Source: JAYZDB01 sp036338025 (GTDB taxonomy: Bacteria; Planctomycetota; UBA1135; UBA2386). From it: 17,888 nt of DNA. Both the position numbers and the translations under genes were made by a program. The stretch spans positions 1-17,888 of the forward strand of contig JAYZDB010000143.1 in the NCBI GenBank assembly GCA_036338025.1, read 5' to 3'. Each line of letters opens with the position of its first letter. The first letter of the stretch is position 1. Positions 1 to 7,636 of the stretch are shown here, piece after piece. The notes under the pieces were generated by a model, which saw only the letters and a list, made by a program, of their open reading frames with translations, was not told the DNA's origin and ran no database searches.

Positions 1-1635
1 AGCCTGATCGTATTGGCCTCGACCGGGTGCATCAGCACCGAAGAACACGTCGCTCGTGCCGACGAGCGGGCGTACGGCATCCTCAACCGCGCCTCACAAG
101 CAGTTACCGGTGAGGCCAAGACCTTCGACATCCTGCGCCCGGTCGACACGCTGAGAGAACGGCTGAAGATCTCGAAGACGCCGGTGGTGCTCGACCTCAA
201 GAGCGCTCTCGATGTCGCCGCCGAGAACAGTCGGGACTACCAACGGCAAAAGGAGACCCTCTACCGCGCCGCCCTGTCACTGTCTGGGGAACAGCACGAG
301 TTCGAAACCCATTTCGGCAGCTCGGGCAGCGCCGACATCTCTGGCTCCGATGACTCCTCGGCCCAGGTGCGGTTTCGAGAAGCCTTGTCAGCTTCGGTCA
401 ACACCGAGTCCGGTGGCCGGCTGGTGGCAAGCTTCGCGACGACCTTTCTGCGGTCCATCATCAACGGGGACAGCCTGGACGGCACATCGATCCTCGGGCT
501 GACCTTCACCCAGCCACTGCTGCGAGGATTCGGCCCGCGCATCGTCAGGGAGAACCTCACCCAATCCGAGCGCAACGTGGTCTACGCGATGCGTGACTTC
601 GAGCGGTCACGCAGCACCCTGGCGCTGCGCATCGTGCAGGACTACTACCGGGTGCTGTCCTTGATGGACAACCTCAAGAACACCCGCATCAATCACCAGA
701 GCCTGGTCCGCGACAGGATCCGGATGGTGATGCTGGTCCTATCCAACCGGCAGCGCGCCGAGGACCTCGACCAGGCCAAGCAGCGCGAACTGGTGGCCGA
801 AAACAGCGTCCTGTCTACCGCCGCGAGACTCGAAAACTCCCTCGACCAATTCAAGATCACCCTCGGTCTACCGGCGGACTCCCAACTCGCACTCGACCCA
901 CGCGAGTACGAGCGACTGCAGGGGGTCACGCTGGAGAGCGCACAGTTGGTGGAAGACCGGCTGGTCGCTTTCGCATTGGGCAAGCGCATGGACTACCGGA
1001 GCAGCCGGGACAGGGAAGCCGATGCAGCTCGTAGCATCCTGGTCGCCGAAGACGCGCTGAGATCCATTTTGAACTTCTCGGCCGCCCTGGACGTTCCCAC
1101 CGAAGGCAGCAACAAGCCCTTCAACATCGACTGGGACAAGGTCTCCTGGTCAGCCGGCTTCGACCTCGACCTGGCGCTCGACCGCTACGACCAGGCCAAC
1201 GCCTACCGTCGGGCCTTGATCTCCTACGCCCAGGCCCAGCGGAGTACCGAACAACTCCAGGACGAAATCAAGCGTGACATCCGTGACACGATTCGCACCC
1301 TGAAGACCCTGGAGAAGTCCTACGCGATCGACCAGGCGGCGGTCACGCTCGCGGAACGTCGTGTCAAGCGGACCGAAGCCTTCATGTTAGCGGGTGGTCG
1401 GAACCGGACTGAGACCCGCGATGTCCTCGAAGCCAAGGATGACCTCTTGGCCGCCCAATTGTCCCTGACCGGGTCCCTGGTCGATTTTGCCGTCGCAAAG
1501 CTGCAACTCCTGCGAGATCTGGAGTCTCTACCCCTTGAACCCAAGGGGCTTCGGTATGATCCAGGCCTGGAGATCCCCAAGGAAGCCCTTCATCCACCCA
1601 CGCGCTCCGAGGAGCCCAGGGAGGACAAGAAATGA
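1..1635 (+). CDS. TolC-family outer-membrane efflux lipoprotein, 5' truncated by window edge
   Basis: This is the outer-membrane channel of the tripartite efflux system encoded by the next three genes. The frame is open from base 1, where it reads SLIVLASTGC. That is the end of a signal peptide with a lipobox (A-S-T-G-C, Cys encoded at 28-30), so the true start lies upstream; the TTG at 13 is inside the signal sequence. After the Cys come about 535 residues, close to the usual length of the family. Visible family features are two long alpha-helical, Arg/Leu/Gln-rich halves and the T-Q-P-L-L-R-G-F-G motif near codon 168, which in TolC/NodT proteins marks the first transmembrane beta region. 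Long heptad-like helices rich in Q, A, L and R follow. Lipid anchoring is known for OprM/NodT relatives. The stop overlaps the next start (ATGA), so translation is probably coupled. The family call is firm; the transported substrate cannot be read from the sequence. Confidence 0.9.
   Translation, partial: SLIVLASTGCISTEEHVARADERAYGILNRASQAVTGEAKTFDILRPVDTLRERLKISKTPVVLDLKSALDVAAENSRDYQRQKETLYRAALSLSGEQHEFETHFGSSGSADISGSDDSSAQVRFREALSASVNTESGGRLVASFATTFLRSIINGDSLDGTSILGLTFTQPLLRGFGPRIVRENLTQSERNVVYAMRDFERSRSTLALRIVQDYYRVLSLMDNLKNTRINHQSLVRDRIRMVMLVLSNRQRAEDLDQAKQRELVAENSVLSTAARLENSLDQFKITLGLPADSQLALDPREYERLQGVTLESAQLVEDRLVAFALGKRMDYRSSRDREADAARSILVAEDALRSILNFSAALDVPTEGSNKPFNIDWDKVSWSAGFDLDLALDRYDQANAYRRALISYAQAQRSTEQLQDEIKRDIRDTIRTLKTLEKSYAIDQAAVTLAERRVKRTEAFMLAGGRNRTETRDVLEAKDDLLAAQLSLTGSLVDFAVAKLQLLRDLESLPLEPKGLRYDPGLEIPKEALHPPTRSEEPREDKK
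1618..1625 (+). promoter_or_regulatory. Strong Shine-Dalgarno for the adaptor gene
   Basis: AGGGAGGA lies 6 nt before the ATG at 1632, inside the end of the TolC-like gene. It supports the choice of ATG 1632, which gives a clean lipoprotein signal peptide, and it supports coupled translation across the ATGA overlap. Confidence 0.7.
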
Positions 1636-3554
1636 AACGTCAGATCACCCCATTCCATCGCATCCTACTCGCTGGCCCGTTGTTGCTGGTCGCCTGCAAT
1701 GCAGACCAGGTCACGGTCAAGCGTGCCGATATCGCAGAGGTGATCCGCGGGCCGCTGCGCATTTCGGTTACCGAAAGCGCCAGCATCGAGGCCGCCCAGC
1801 AAACGCGAGTCAAGTGCGAGATGGAGGGCAAGCCCACCATCATCTGGCTGATTCCAGAAGGCTCCATCGTCGAGAAGGGTCAGAAGATCGTCGAACTCGA
1901 CTCAGCGGCCCTGATCGACCGGCGCGCCACCCAGGAAATCGCCGTGGAACGGTCCAACGCTTCGCTGGTGAACGCCCGTGAGAACCTCGACATCCTCAGG
2001 GAGGAGGTCGCGTCCAAGAACCGCGGGGCCCAAAACACCGTCGAGTTCGCCGAGATGGACAAGAAGAAGTTCTACGGCGAGATCCTGTCAAGCGGCAAGA
2101 AGGAGATGGGAGAACGCGAGCAGAGCATCAAAGCCGAAGAAGCCCGCATCGACCTGGCCAAGTCGAGTCTCAAGTTGGCCGAGGACCGCTACAAGTGGAG
2201 CGTGAAGCTGCGCGCCGAGGAGTTCATCACCCAGGATGATCTCGAGAAGGACCAACTCGACTTGCAGAGCAAGAAAACCGAACTGCAACTGGCCGAAAAC
2301 ACCCTCGCAATTCTCAAGAAATACACCCACGAGAAGACCAAGCGCGAACTCGACCAGGCCCTGACCGATGCCAGACTCGAACTCGACCGGACCCGCGCCA
2401 GCGGCAAGGCCCAGATCGCCCAGGCCGAAGCTGATTTTTCCAGCAAGGAAGCCGAGAACACCCTGGAGAAGGATCAACTCTCAAACCTGATCACGCAGAT
2501 CAAGAACGCGGTCGTTCTCGCTCCCAATTCCGGCATCGTGGTCTACGGCTCGGAAGGTGACTCCCGTCGTCGCACCTACGTGGAAGAAGGCATGTCAGTG
2601 CGCGAACGGCAAACCCTGATCGTGCTGCCGGCGGTCGACCATATGCAGGCCGAAATGAGCATCCAGGAAGCGCGGATCGAAGAAATCAAGGTCGGCCAGA
2701 AGGCGATCCTCACGGTCGATACCCTGCCTTACCCACTCGAGGGACGGGTCATCCGACGTGCTCCCCTACCGGACTCCGCATCACGCTGGGGCAATCCCGA
2801 CCTGAAGGTCTACAAGACCCGCGTCGACATCTTCAGTGACAACAAGGACCGGCGCATCCGACCGAACATGTCGGCGACCGTCGAGATCATCGTCGCCGAA
2901 CTCAAGGACGTGACCTACATTCCCATCGCTGCCACCCGCCACCAGGAGGCCGTGAGCTACGTCTGGCTCAGCACTCCGAACGGGCCTGAGCCCCGCAAGG
3001 TCGAACTCGGTCAGCACAACAACACCCACATCGTAGTGACGACGGGCTTGCAGGCCGGCGACAAGGTGTACCTGGCCGACCCTGCCGGCGTCATCAACCC
3101 AGTCTACGAACAGCCGAAGGCGGACACTTCGCAACAAAACTCCGACGCCGACACCAAGCGCTTCGAAGCCCGCATGCAGGGCCGTAGCGGCAGCAGCGCC
3201 GTGGACGCAAGCGGCAGTGGGGACGGCGGCAGCACACGAAGCAGCAGCGCCGGGAGCTTCATGCAGAAGCTCACTGCGTTCAAGGCCATGGTGCAGGCCA
3301 AAGATGCCGAACTCGGGGCCAAACTCACCGGCTTCACCTGGTTCCGGGACTCCGCCATCCAAGCCGAGTTCGAAGCGGATCCAGAGATCAAGGCGGAGTG
3401 GGACAAGCTGTCCACGATCATGGCAGAGGCGAGAAAGCAGCGCGACAGTTCCAGTCGGGATGGCAGTTCTCGACGTCGCGGCGATAGCAGCGGACGTCGC
3501 GGCAGCAGCAGCAGCAGCAGTGGCGGCAGCAGACGACGCGGCGGCAACCAGTAA
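1632..3554 (+). CDS. MacA/HlyD-type periplasmic adaptor (membrane-fusion) lipoprotein with Ser/Arg-rich tail
   Basis: This is the adaptor that would bridge the MacB-type transporter and the TolC-like channel. Residues 1-22 form a lipoprotein signal peptide (LLLVAC, lipidated Cys22). Residues about 57-92 hold the first lipoyl half (ending V-E-L-D). Residues about 95-290 form a long coiled-coil hairpin rich in E, K, L and A. The second lipoyl half and beta-barrel follow (A-P-N-S-G-I-V at about 297-303, then I-R-P-N-M-S-A-T-V at about 409-417). A membrane-proximal domain runs to about residue 490. The protein has 640 residues, while MacA-like adaptors usually have roughly 370-450. The excess lies in the long hairpin and in a C-terminal extension: a Ser/Gly stretch (518-542), a short helical segment (543-602) and a Ser/Arg/Gly-rich end (605-640). 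That extension is not part of the normal fold. The gene overlaps the TolC-like gene by 4 bp and ends 20 bp before the ATPase gene. Confidence 0.9.
   Translation: MKRQITPFHRILLAGPLLLVACNADQVTVKRADIAEVIRGPLRISVTESASIEAAQQTRVKCEMEGKPTIIWLIPEGSIVEKGQKIVELDSAALIDRRATQEIAVERSNASLVNARENLDILREEVASKNRGAQNTVEFAEMDKKKFYGEILSSGKKEMGEREQSIKAEEARIDLAKSSLKLAEDRYKWSVKLRAEEFITQDDLEKDQLDLQSKKTELQLAENTLAILKKYTHEKTKRELDQALTDARLELDRTRASGKAQIAQAEADFSSKEAENTLEKDQLSNLITQIKNAVVLAPNSGIVVYGSEGDSRRRTYVEEGMSVRERQTLIVLPAVDHMQAEMSIQEARIEEIKVGQKAILTVDTLPYPLEGRVIRRAPLPDSASRWGNPDLKVYKTRVDIFSDNKDRRIRPNMSATVEIIVAELKDVTYIPIAATRHQEAVSYVWLSTPNGPEPRKVELGQHNNTHIVVTTGLQAGDKVYLADPAGVINPVYEQPKADTSQQNSDADTKRFEARMQGRSGSSAVDASGSGDGGSTRSSSAGSFMQKLTAFKAMVQAKDAELGAKLTGFTWFRDSAIQAEFEADPEIKAEWDKLSTIMAEARKQRDSSSRDGSSRRRGDSSGRRGSSSSSSGGSRRRGGNQ
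3501..3521 (+). repeat. AGC trinucleotide run coding for poly-Ser
   Basis: Five AGC codons, one AGT and a leading GGC lie in the low-complexity tail of the adaptor. They encode six consecutive Ser residues (625-630) between Arg-rich clusters. The run is in frame, so length changes would lengthen or shorten the tail without breaking the frame. Confidence 0.7.
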
Positions 3555-3574
3555 GGCAAGCACCGGATAGCCCC

Positions 3575-4267
3575 GTGACTGACCACATCGCCCACCTCCA
3601 AGGCGTCGAACGCTACTACCACATGGGTGACACCACGGTGCGCGCCCTGGACGGTATCAACCTCGACATCGCACGTGGAGAGTACCTCGCCATCATGGGG
3701 CGATCGGGCTCCGGCAAGAGCACCATGCTCAACGTGCTGGGTCTACTCGACCGTCCCACCGGCGGTGAGTATTCGCTCGGCGGCCGCCAGATCTCTCAAC
3801 TGAACGACACCGAACTCTCGCTGATGCGAGGCCGGGAGATCGGCTTCATCTTCCAGTCGTTCAACCTGATCCCGCAGCTGACCCTGCTCGAGAATCTCGA
3901 AGTTCCGCTGTTCTATCAAAACCGGATCGGCGCTGAATCCAAGGCCAAAGCCGAGCAACTCGCCCTGCGGGTCGGTCTAGAGGGGCGTCTCCATCACCGT
4001 CCCAACGAACTTTCCGGTGGTCAACAACAGCGTGTCGCGATCGCTCGGGCGCTCATGAACGACCCATTGTACCTGCTGGCCGACGAAGCAACCGGCAACC
4101 TCGACAGCAGCACCGAAGCCGAGATCCTGGAACTCCTCGACGAACTCCACGCCGAAGGCATGACGATCATCATGGTCACTCACAACCCGGCGATGGGCAA
4201 CCGGGCGGAGCGGGTGGTCAACCTGGTCGACGGCAAGGTGGATAGCATCACGGAGAACCAAAACTGA
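3575..4267 (+). CDS. MacB/LolD-type ABC transporter ATP-binding protein
   Basis: This is the nucleotide-binding subunit that would power the permease encoded next. It has 230 residues, the normal length for a stand-alone LolD/MacB-type ATPase. All motifs are intact: Walker A G-R-S-G-S-G-K-S-T (42-50), Q-loop F-Q-S-F-N (Q94), signature L-S-G-G-Q (146-150), Walker B L-Y-L-L-A-D-E (165-171), D-loop N-L-D-S and the H-loop His at 203 (V-T-H-N). The start is GTG at 3575, which gives the usual N-terminus of the family; GGAT about 7 nt upstream is a weak ribosome-binding site. The stop overlaps the permease ATG (TGATG). In classical MacB the ATPase and permease are fused; here they are separate genes, as in many LolCDE/YtrEF-like systems. 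Confidence 0.95.
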   Translation: MTDHIAHLQGVERYYHMGDTTVRALDGINLDIARGEYLAIMGRSGSGKSTMLNVLGLLDRPTGGEYSLGGRQISQLNDTELSLMRGREIGFIFQSFNLIPQLTLLENLEVPLFYQNRIGAESKAKAEQLALRVGLEGRLHHRPNELSGGQQQRVAIARALMNDPLYLLADEATGNLDSSTEAEILELLDELHAEGMTIIMVTHNPAMGNRAERVVNLVDGKVDSITENQN

Positions 4268-5532
4268 TGCGCGGTTCGTTTGCCACTGTCTCGCTGGGGA
4301 TGAAGAGCCTGCTGCTCCACAAGCTCCGATCGTCCCTCACCACTCTCGGCATCCTGATCGGCGTCGCAAGTGTGGTCGCCATGCTGGCGATCGGCGAAGG
4401 TGCCAGCGAAGCCGCCCAGGAACAGATCAAGCAACTGGGTTCGACCAACATCCTGATCCAGAGCGTCAAGCCACCGCAGGACGAGACCAGTTCGCAGATG
4501 AGCGCGTACACCGCCCGGGCCTACGGCTTGACCTACAATGACGCTACCAAGATAGCGGGCACCCTGTCGGAGCACATCGACTTGATCGTATCGGTGCGCC
4601 AGACCGACAAGCAGGTCCGGACTCGCACCGAATGGCAGCAGTCCGTCCTGCTCGGCACCTCGCCCGCCTATCTGGATGTCATGGGCATGGAGATCGCAAC
4701 AGGTCGCTGGCTCAACGAAACCGACCTCCTCGATACCAACAACATTTGTGTCCTGGGCGCGGCGGTCAAGGAGCGCCTGTTCCCCCTCCAAGACCCGCTC
4801 GGCCGACCGATCCGGGCATCAGGAGACCGGTTCGTGGTGACCGGAGTACTCGAGAAGCTCGGCCGCCGCAGCGGCAGCGTCGGGCGCTCCGTCGATGACT
4901 GCATCTTCATCCCCATCTCAACCTCGCGGGCCCGCTTCGGGGAGACCAACATCAAGCGTGGCGGCGGCACATTTGAAATGGAGAGCGTGCAGCTTCACGA
5001 GATCAAGGTGAAGATCAAGGAGGAGTCGGAGGTCCGCAGAGCAGCGGGAGTCATCGATGGGATGCTAAAGCGTGCCCACAAAGACGGCGACTACGCGATG
5101 GTGGTGCCGCTCGAACTGCTGCGCCAGGCCAAGGAAAGCCGCGAGCGCTTTACCCTCCTGCTGTTCTTCATCGCCTCGATCTCACTGATCGTGGGCGGCA
5201 TCGGGATCATGAATGTGATGTTGGCGACAGTGACCGAACGCACCCGCGAGATCGGTATCCGACGCGCGCTCGGCGCCCGCAAGAAGCACATCGTCTCGCA
5301 GTTCCTGGTCGAAACCGTCCTGCTCAGTGGCTCAGGCGGTTTGCTCGGCCTGGCAACCGGCATCGTGGCCTCGTTCCTGGCCACCAGCGTCTGGGGGGCA
5401 GATGTCGCCTGGCGACCTTCGCACTGGGTGCTGGCATTCACCATCTCCGCAGTCGTCGGCATCCTGGCGGGGCTCTACCCGGCATGGCGCGCCGCCAACA
5501 TGGACCCGGTCGAGGCCCTGCGCCACGAATAG
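4267..5532 (+). CDS. MacB-type ABC transporter permease (MacB_PCD + FtsX domains)
   Basis: This is the membrane subunit of the efflux system. Its 421 residues show the four-helix type VII ABC architecture: one transmembrane helix at about 22-44, a large periplasmic core domain at about 45-290 (the MacB_PCD region), then three helices at about 296-321, 346-375 and 386-408. Family hallmarks are the N-terminal segment H-K-L-R-S-x-L-T-x-L-G-I-L-I-G, the cytoplasmic segment T-E-R-T-R-E-I-G-I-R-R-A-L-G-A-R after helix 2, and the ending Y-P-A-W-R-A-A-N-M-D-P-V-E-A-L-R. MacB-type permeases act as mechanotransmitters that drive substrate from the periplasm through an adaptor and a TolC channel, which fits the two upstream genes. 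The start ATG overlaps the ATPase stop, with GGAG at 4252-4255. The substrate is unknown. Confidence 0.93.
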   Translation: MRGSFATVSLGMKSLLLHKLRSSLTTLGILIGVASVVAMLAIGEGASEAAQEQIKQLGSTNILIQSVKPPQDETSSQMSAYTARAYGLTYNDATKIAGTLSEHIDLIVSVRQTDKQVRTRTEWQQSVLLGTSPAYLDVMGMEIATGRWLNETDLLDTNNICVLGAAVKERLFPLQDPLGRPIRASGDRFVVTGVLEKLGRRSGSVGRSVDDCIFIPISTSRARFGETNIKRGGGTFEMESVQLHEIKVKIKEESEVRRAAGVIDGMLKRAHKDGDYAMVVPLELLRQAKESRERFTLLLFFIASISLIVGGIGIMNVMLATVTERTREIGIRRALGARKKHIVSQFLVETVLLSGSGGLLGLATGIVASFLATSVWGADVAWRPSHWVLAFTISAVVGILAGLYPAWRAANMDPVEALRHE

Positions 5533-5666
5533 CCGCAACAGCCTGCAGCAACGCAGTCCGCGACGCTTCCCGCCCTGGCGCCCGACCGGAGGGTTCCGCC
5601 CCTAAACCGGCAAAAAAACCGTAATCGGGGGGAACATCCAGGGTCCCGACGACCCTCTTAAAAGAT

Positions 5667-5733
5667 CAAGGCTCACTTCCTTGCCCCCGGAGTTCCAGGC
5701 ACCGTGCCCGGTCCTCCTCGGAAGTGAGCCTTG
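5667..5733 (+). terminator. Candidate terminator: 14-bp perfect inverted repeat after the efflux operon
   Basis: CAAGGCTCACTTCC (5667-5680) pairs perfectly with GGAAGTGAGCCTTG (5720-5733). The 39-nt loop itself contains a small GGCA/TGCC hairpin (5698-5708). On the plus strand the stem is followed by a weakly T-rich CTTGCTTGCTTT. On the minus strand it is followed by ATCTTTT. The loop is long and the T-tract imperfect, so it could instead be a structured RNA element. The nearest plus-strand stop codon is 135 bp upstream. Confidence 0.4.
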
Positions 5734-5874
5734 CTTGCTTTCCCCGTGACCCGGGGTCAACACCTCCTCATAGCCAACCGCCGGCCGAGGGTTTCGCCCG
5801 GGATTCGAAAAGACGCCCCTGCCCAAACCCCCGATGGCATCGGCTCGTGCCGCCAGGGACGGTCCCAAACCTGG

Positions 5875-5880
5875 GATAAT
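5875..5880 (+). promoter_or_regulatory. Possible -10 element upstream of the amidohydrolase operon
   Basis: GATAAT matches TATAAT at five of six positions and lies in the only AT-rich patch of the interval (GATAATAAATAA, 5875-5886). I see no good -35 box at the usual spacing. Transcription from here would place both hairpins at 5896-5947 in the 5' leader. This is a weak call. Confidence 0.25.
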
Positions 5881-5895
5881 AAATAACTTGTAGAG

Positions 5896-5947
5896 GCACC
5901 TCGGGTCGGTGCAAGCAGCCCATCGGTGGTCCCGAGGACCTGCCGAT
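5896..5947 (+). promoter_or_regulatory. Tandem leader hairpins with a competing 7-bp pairing
   Basis: Hairpin 1 is GCACC (5896-5900) with GGTGC (5908-5912). Hairpin 2 is ATCGG-t-GGTCC (5922-5932) with GGACC-tg-CCGAT (5936-5947) around a CGA loop. CCTCGGG (5899-5905), spanning the stem edge and loop of hairpin 1, is perfectly complementary to CCCGAGG (5931-5937), the tip of hairpin 2. The two hairpins could therefore form a kissing contact or exchange for an alternative helix. The element ends 51 nt before the chosen ATG at 5999. A regulatory role is inferred from structure and position only. Confidence 0.35.
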
Positions 5948-5998
5948 CTTTCGAAACAGTCGATTCCAAGGCCGGCTGTGGGCCACGATGATGCGGAC

Positions 5999-7636
5999 AT
6001 GGGATACCGCCACGCTCTCCTAGGATCTGCCGCACTGATCGGCCTTGGGGCCTCGACTGCCGCTCTCACGGCCCAGGAAACCAGCGCTGCGCAGGTCGAA
6101 TTCGACCTCATCCTGCGGGGCGGGACCGTCTACGAAGGCACCGGCAAACCCGGGACGCAGGCCGACGTTGGTATCTCCGGCGGTCGGATCCGAGCCCTGG
6201 GACAACTCGCGCAACACGGTGCTCGCGCCACCATCGACGTCAAAGGCCTCTGCGTCGCACCCGGCTTCATCGACACCCATGCCCACGCCGAGAGCGGCAT
6301 CGTGCGGCGTCCGGAGGCCCGCAACTTCGTGTTCATGGGAGTCACCACGATCGTGAGCGGGAACTGCGGCAACTCTGCGCGGGATCTCGCCAAGGCCTTC
6401 CAACAGATCGAGAAACGCCGCCCCAGCGTCAACTATGCCAGCCTGATCGGACACAACACGGTACGGAGCGCGGTGCTCGGACGAGCCGCCCGCGCTCCGA
6501 GTCCGGAAGAACTGTCAAAGATGGAGAAGCTGGTCGACCAGGCGATGCGGGATGGCGCGATGGGCTTGTCCACCGGTCTGATCTACCTGCCCGGGACCTT
6601 TGCGAAGACCGACGAGTTGATCGCTCTCGCGAAGGTTGTCGGCCGACACCAGGGACTCTACGCCAGCCACATGCGCAACGAAGCCGACCGGGTCCTCGAC
6701 GCGATTGACGAGGCCTTGCGGATCGGCGCCCAGGCAGGGATCCCGGTGCACCTCTCACACCTCAAGGCATCGGGCAAGACCAACTGGGGCCGCGGCAAGG
6801 CGATCCTCGAAAAACTCACCACCGCCCGAGCCGCCGGCCACCGGGTGACCGGCGACCAGTACGCCTACAAGGCCAGCAGCACGGGCCTCGATGTCCTGTT
6901 CCCCAGCCAGGCACTCAGCATCGGCCGTTTAGCGTTCTCCACACGACTCCGAGAAGACCTGGAGTTCCAGGCCAAGATGCACGCGGCCTTGCTGAGCAAG
7001 CTCGCCGAAACCGGCTTCACAGACTTCTCCTACTGCCAGGTCAGCTGGGCAAAGAACAACGATGAAGTCTCGGGAATGAACCTGGCCCAGATCGCCGAGC
7101 GTTTCTTCGGCAAGGCTGATCGGGATACCCAGGCTCGCGCGGCGATCAAGCTGTTCATCGACAGCGGTGGGAGTTCGCGGGTCAACATGGTCTACCACAA
7201 GATGAGCGAGGCGGACGTCGTGACGATCATGCGGGCGCCCTTTGTCTCAGTGGCCTGCGACGCCGGTATCCGCACCATCAAGGGTGTGAGCAAGCCACAC
7301 CCGCGCGGCGCCGGCAACAACGCCCGCGTGCTCGGGTACTTTGTCCGCGAGAAATCCGTCCTCGGATTGCCACTGGCGATTCAGAAGATGACCGGCTTGC
7401 CCGCGCGGGTGTTCGGCCTGCAGCAGCGCGGCCAGGTCCGCATTGGATTCCACGCCGACCTGACGGTATTCGACGCCACCACGGTAGCTGGCAGGGCAAG
7501 CTATCAGGAACCCCGGCTTCAACCTGCCGGCATCCCACTGGTGCTGGTCAATGGCGTGCCGGTGGTTCGTGACGGCAAACACACCGGCGAACGACCCGGC
7601 AAGGTCCTGCGCCGAGCCACGGGAGACGGTAGGTGA
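5999..7636 (+). CDS. Exported N-acyl-D-amino-acid deacylase / D-aminoacylase-like amidohydrolase
   Basis: By family, this metal-dependent amidohydrolase removes acyl groups from N-acyl-D-amino acids. It has 545 residues from ATG 5999, chosen because it begins a clean signal peptide (M-G-Y-R-H, then a hydrophobic stretch to A-L-T-A-Q at about residue 25). The GTG at 5909 in the same frame would put 30 hydrophilic residues in front of it. Family marks are G-G-T-V-Y-E-G (41-47), the metal motif F-I-D-T-H-A-H-A-E (His94, His96), G-V-T-T-I-V-S-G-N-C-G with metal-ligand-type Cys123, Y-A-S-H-M-R-N-E (His224), H-L-S-H-L-K (251-256), C-D-A-G with the likely catalytic Asp421, and K-M-T-G-L-P-A-R (463-470) near the end. 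D-aminoacylases usually have HxHxD and S-D-G; here these read HAHAE and C-D-A-G. Exact substrate is uncertain: D-Glu, D-Asp, neutral D-residues or peptidoglycan-derived compounds are all possible. The stop overlaps the next gene. Confidence 0.85.
   Translation: MGYRHALLGSAALIGLGASTAALTAQETSAAQVEFDLILRGGTVYEGTGKPGTQADVGISGGRIRALGQLAQHGARATIDVKGLCVAPGFIDTHAHAESGIVRRPEARNFVFMGVTTIVSGNCGNSARDLAKAFQQIEKRRPSVNYASLIGHNTVRSAVLGRAARAPSPEELSKMEKLVDQAMRDGAMGLSTGLIYLPGTFAKTDELIALAKVVGRHQGLYASHMRNEADRVLDAIDEALRIGAQAGIPVHLSHLKASGKTNWGRGKAILEKLTTARAAGHRVTGDQYAYKASSTGLDVLFPSQALSIGRLAFSTRLREDLEFQAKMHAALLSKLAETGFTDFSYCQVSWAKNNDEVSGMNLAQIAERFFGKADRDTQARAAIKLFIDSGGSSRVNMVYHKMSEADVVTIMRAPFVSVACDAGIRTIKGVSKPHPRGAGNNARVLGYFVREKSVLGLPLAIQKMTGLPARVFGLQQRGQVRIGFHADLTVFDATTVAGRASYQEPRLQPAGIPLVLVNGVPVVRDGKHTGERPGKVLRRATGDGR

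Larger units (their letters stand above)
5533..5998 (+). other. Non-coding, hairpin-rich interval between the efflux operon and the amidohydrolase gene
   Basis: No convincing gene lies here; the ORFs on either strand are short, lack ribosome-binding sites and read as low-quality peptides. The stretch is full of inverted repeats. These include 5593-5602/5627-5635 (9 paired bases with one bulge), 5640-5645/5651-5656 (6 bp), 5667-5680/5720-5733 (14 bp perfect), 5831-5835/5839-5843 (5 bp), 5863-5867/5872-5876 (5 bp), 5896-5900/5908-5912 (5 bp) and 5922-5932/5936-5947 (10 bp). The first part may end transcription of the efflux operon. The second part is probably the leader of the amidohydrolase operon. 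Confidence 0.7.

Noticed and set aside
2781..3563. 260-codon ORF antisense to the adaptor gene
   Set aside because: The Ala/Val-rich translation mirrors the repetitive Ser/Arg tail and GC-rich third positions. It has no ribosome-binding site or domain, so it is a shadow.
4180..4791. 203-codon ORF antisense to the ATPase/permease junction
   Set aside because: It lies wholly opposite two well-supported genes and has no recognisable motifs. High GC gives many such frames.
5612..5618. A-run after the efflux operon read as a minus-strand terminator T-tract
   Set aside because: It sits inside the loop of a larger plus-strand hairpin, and there is no minus-strand gene for it to end.
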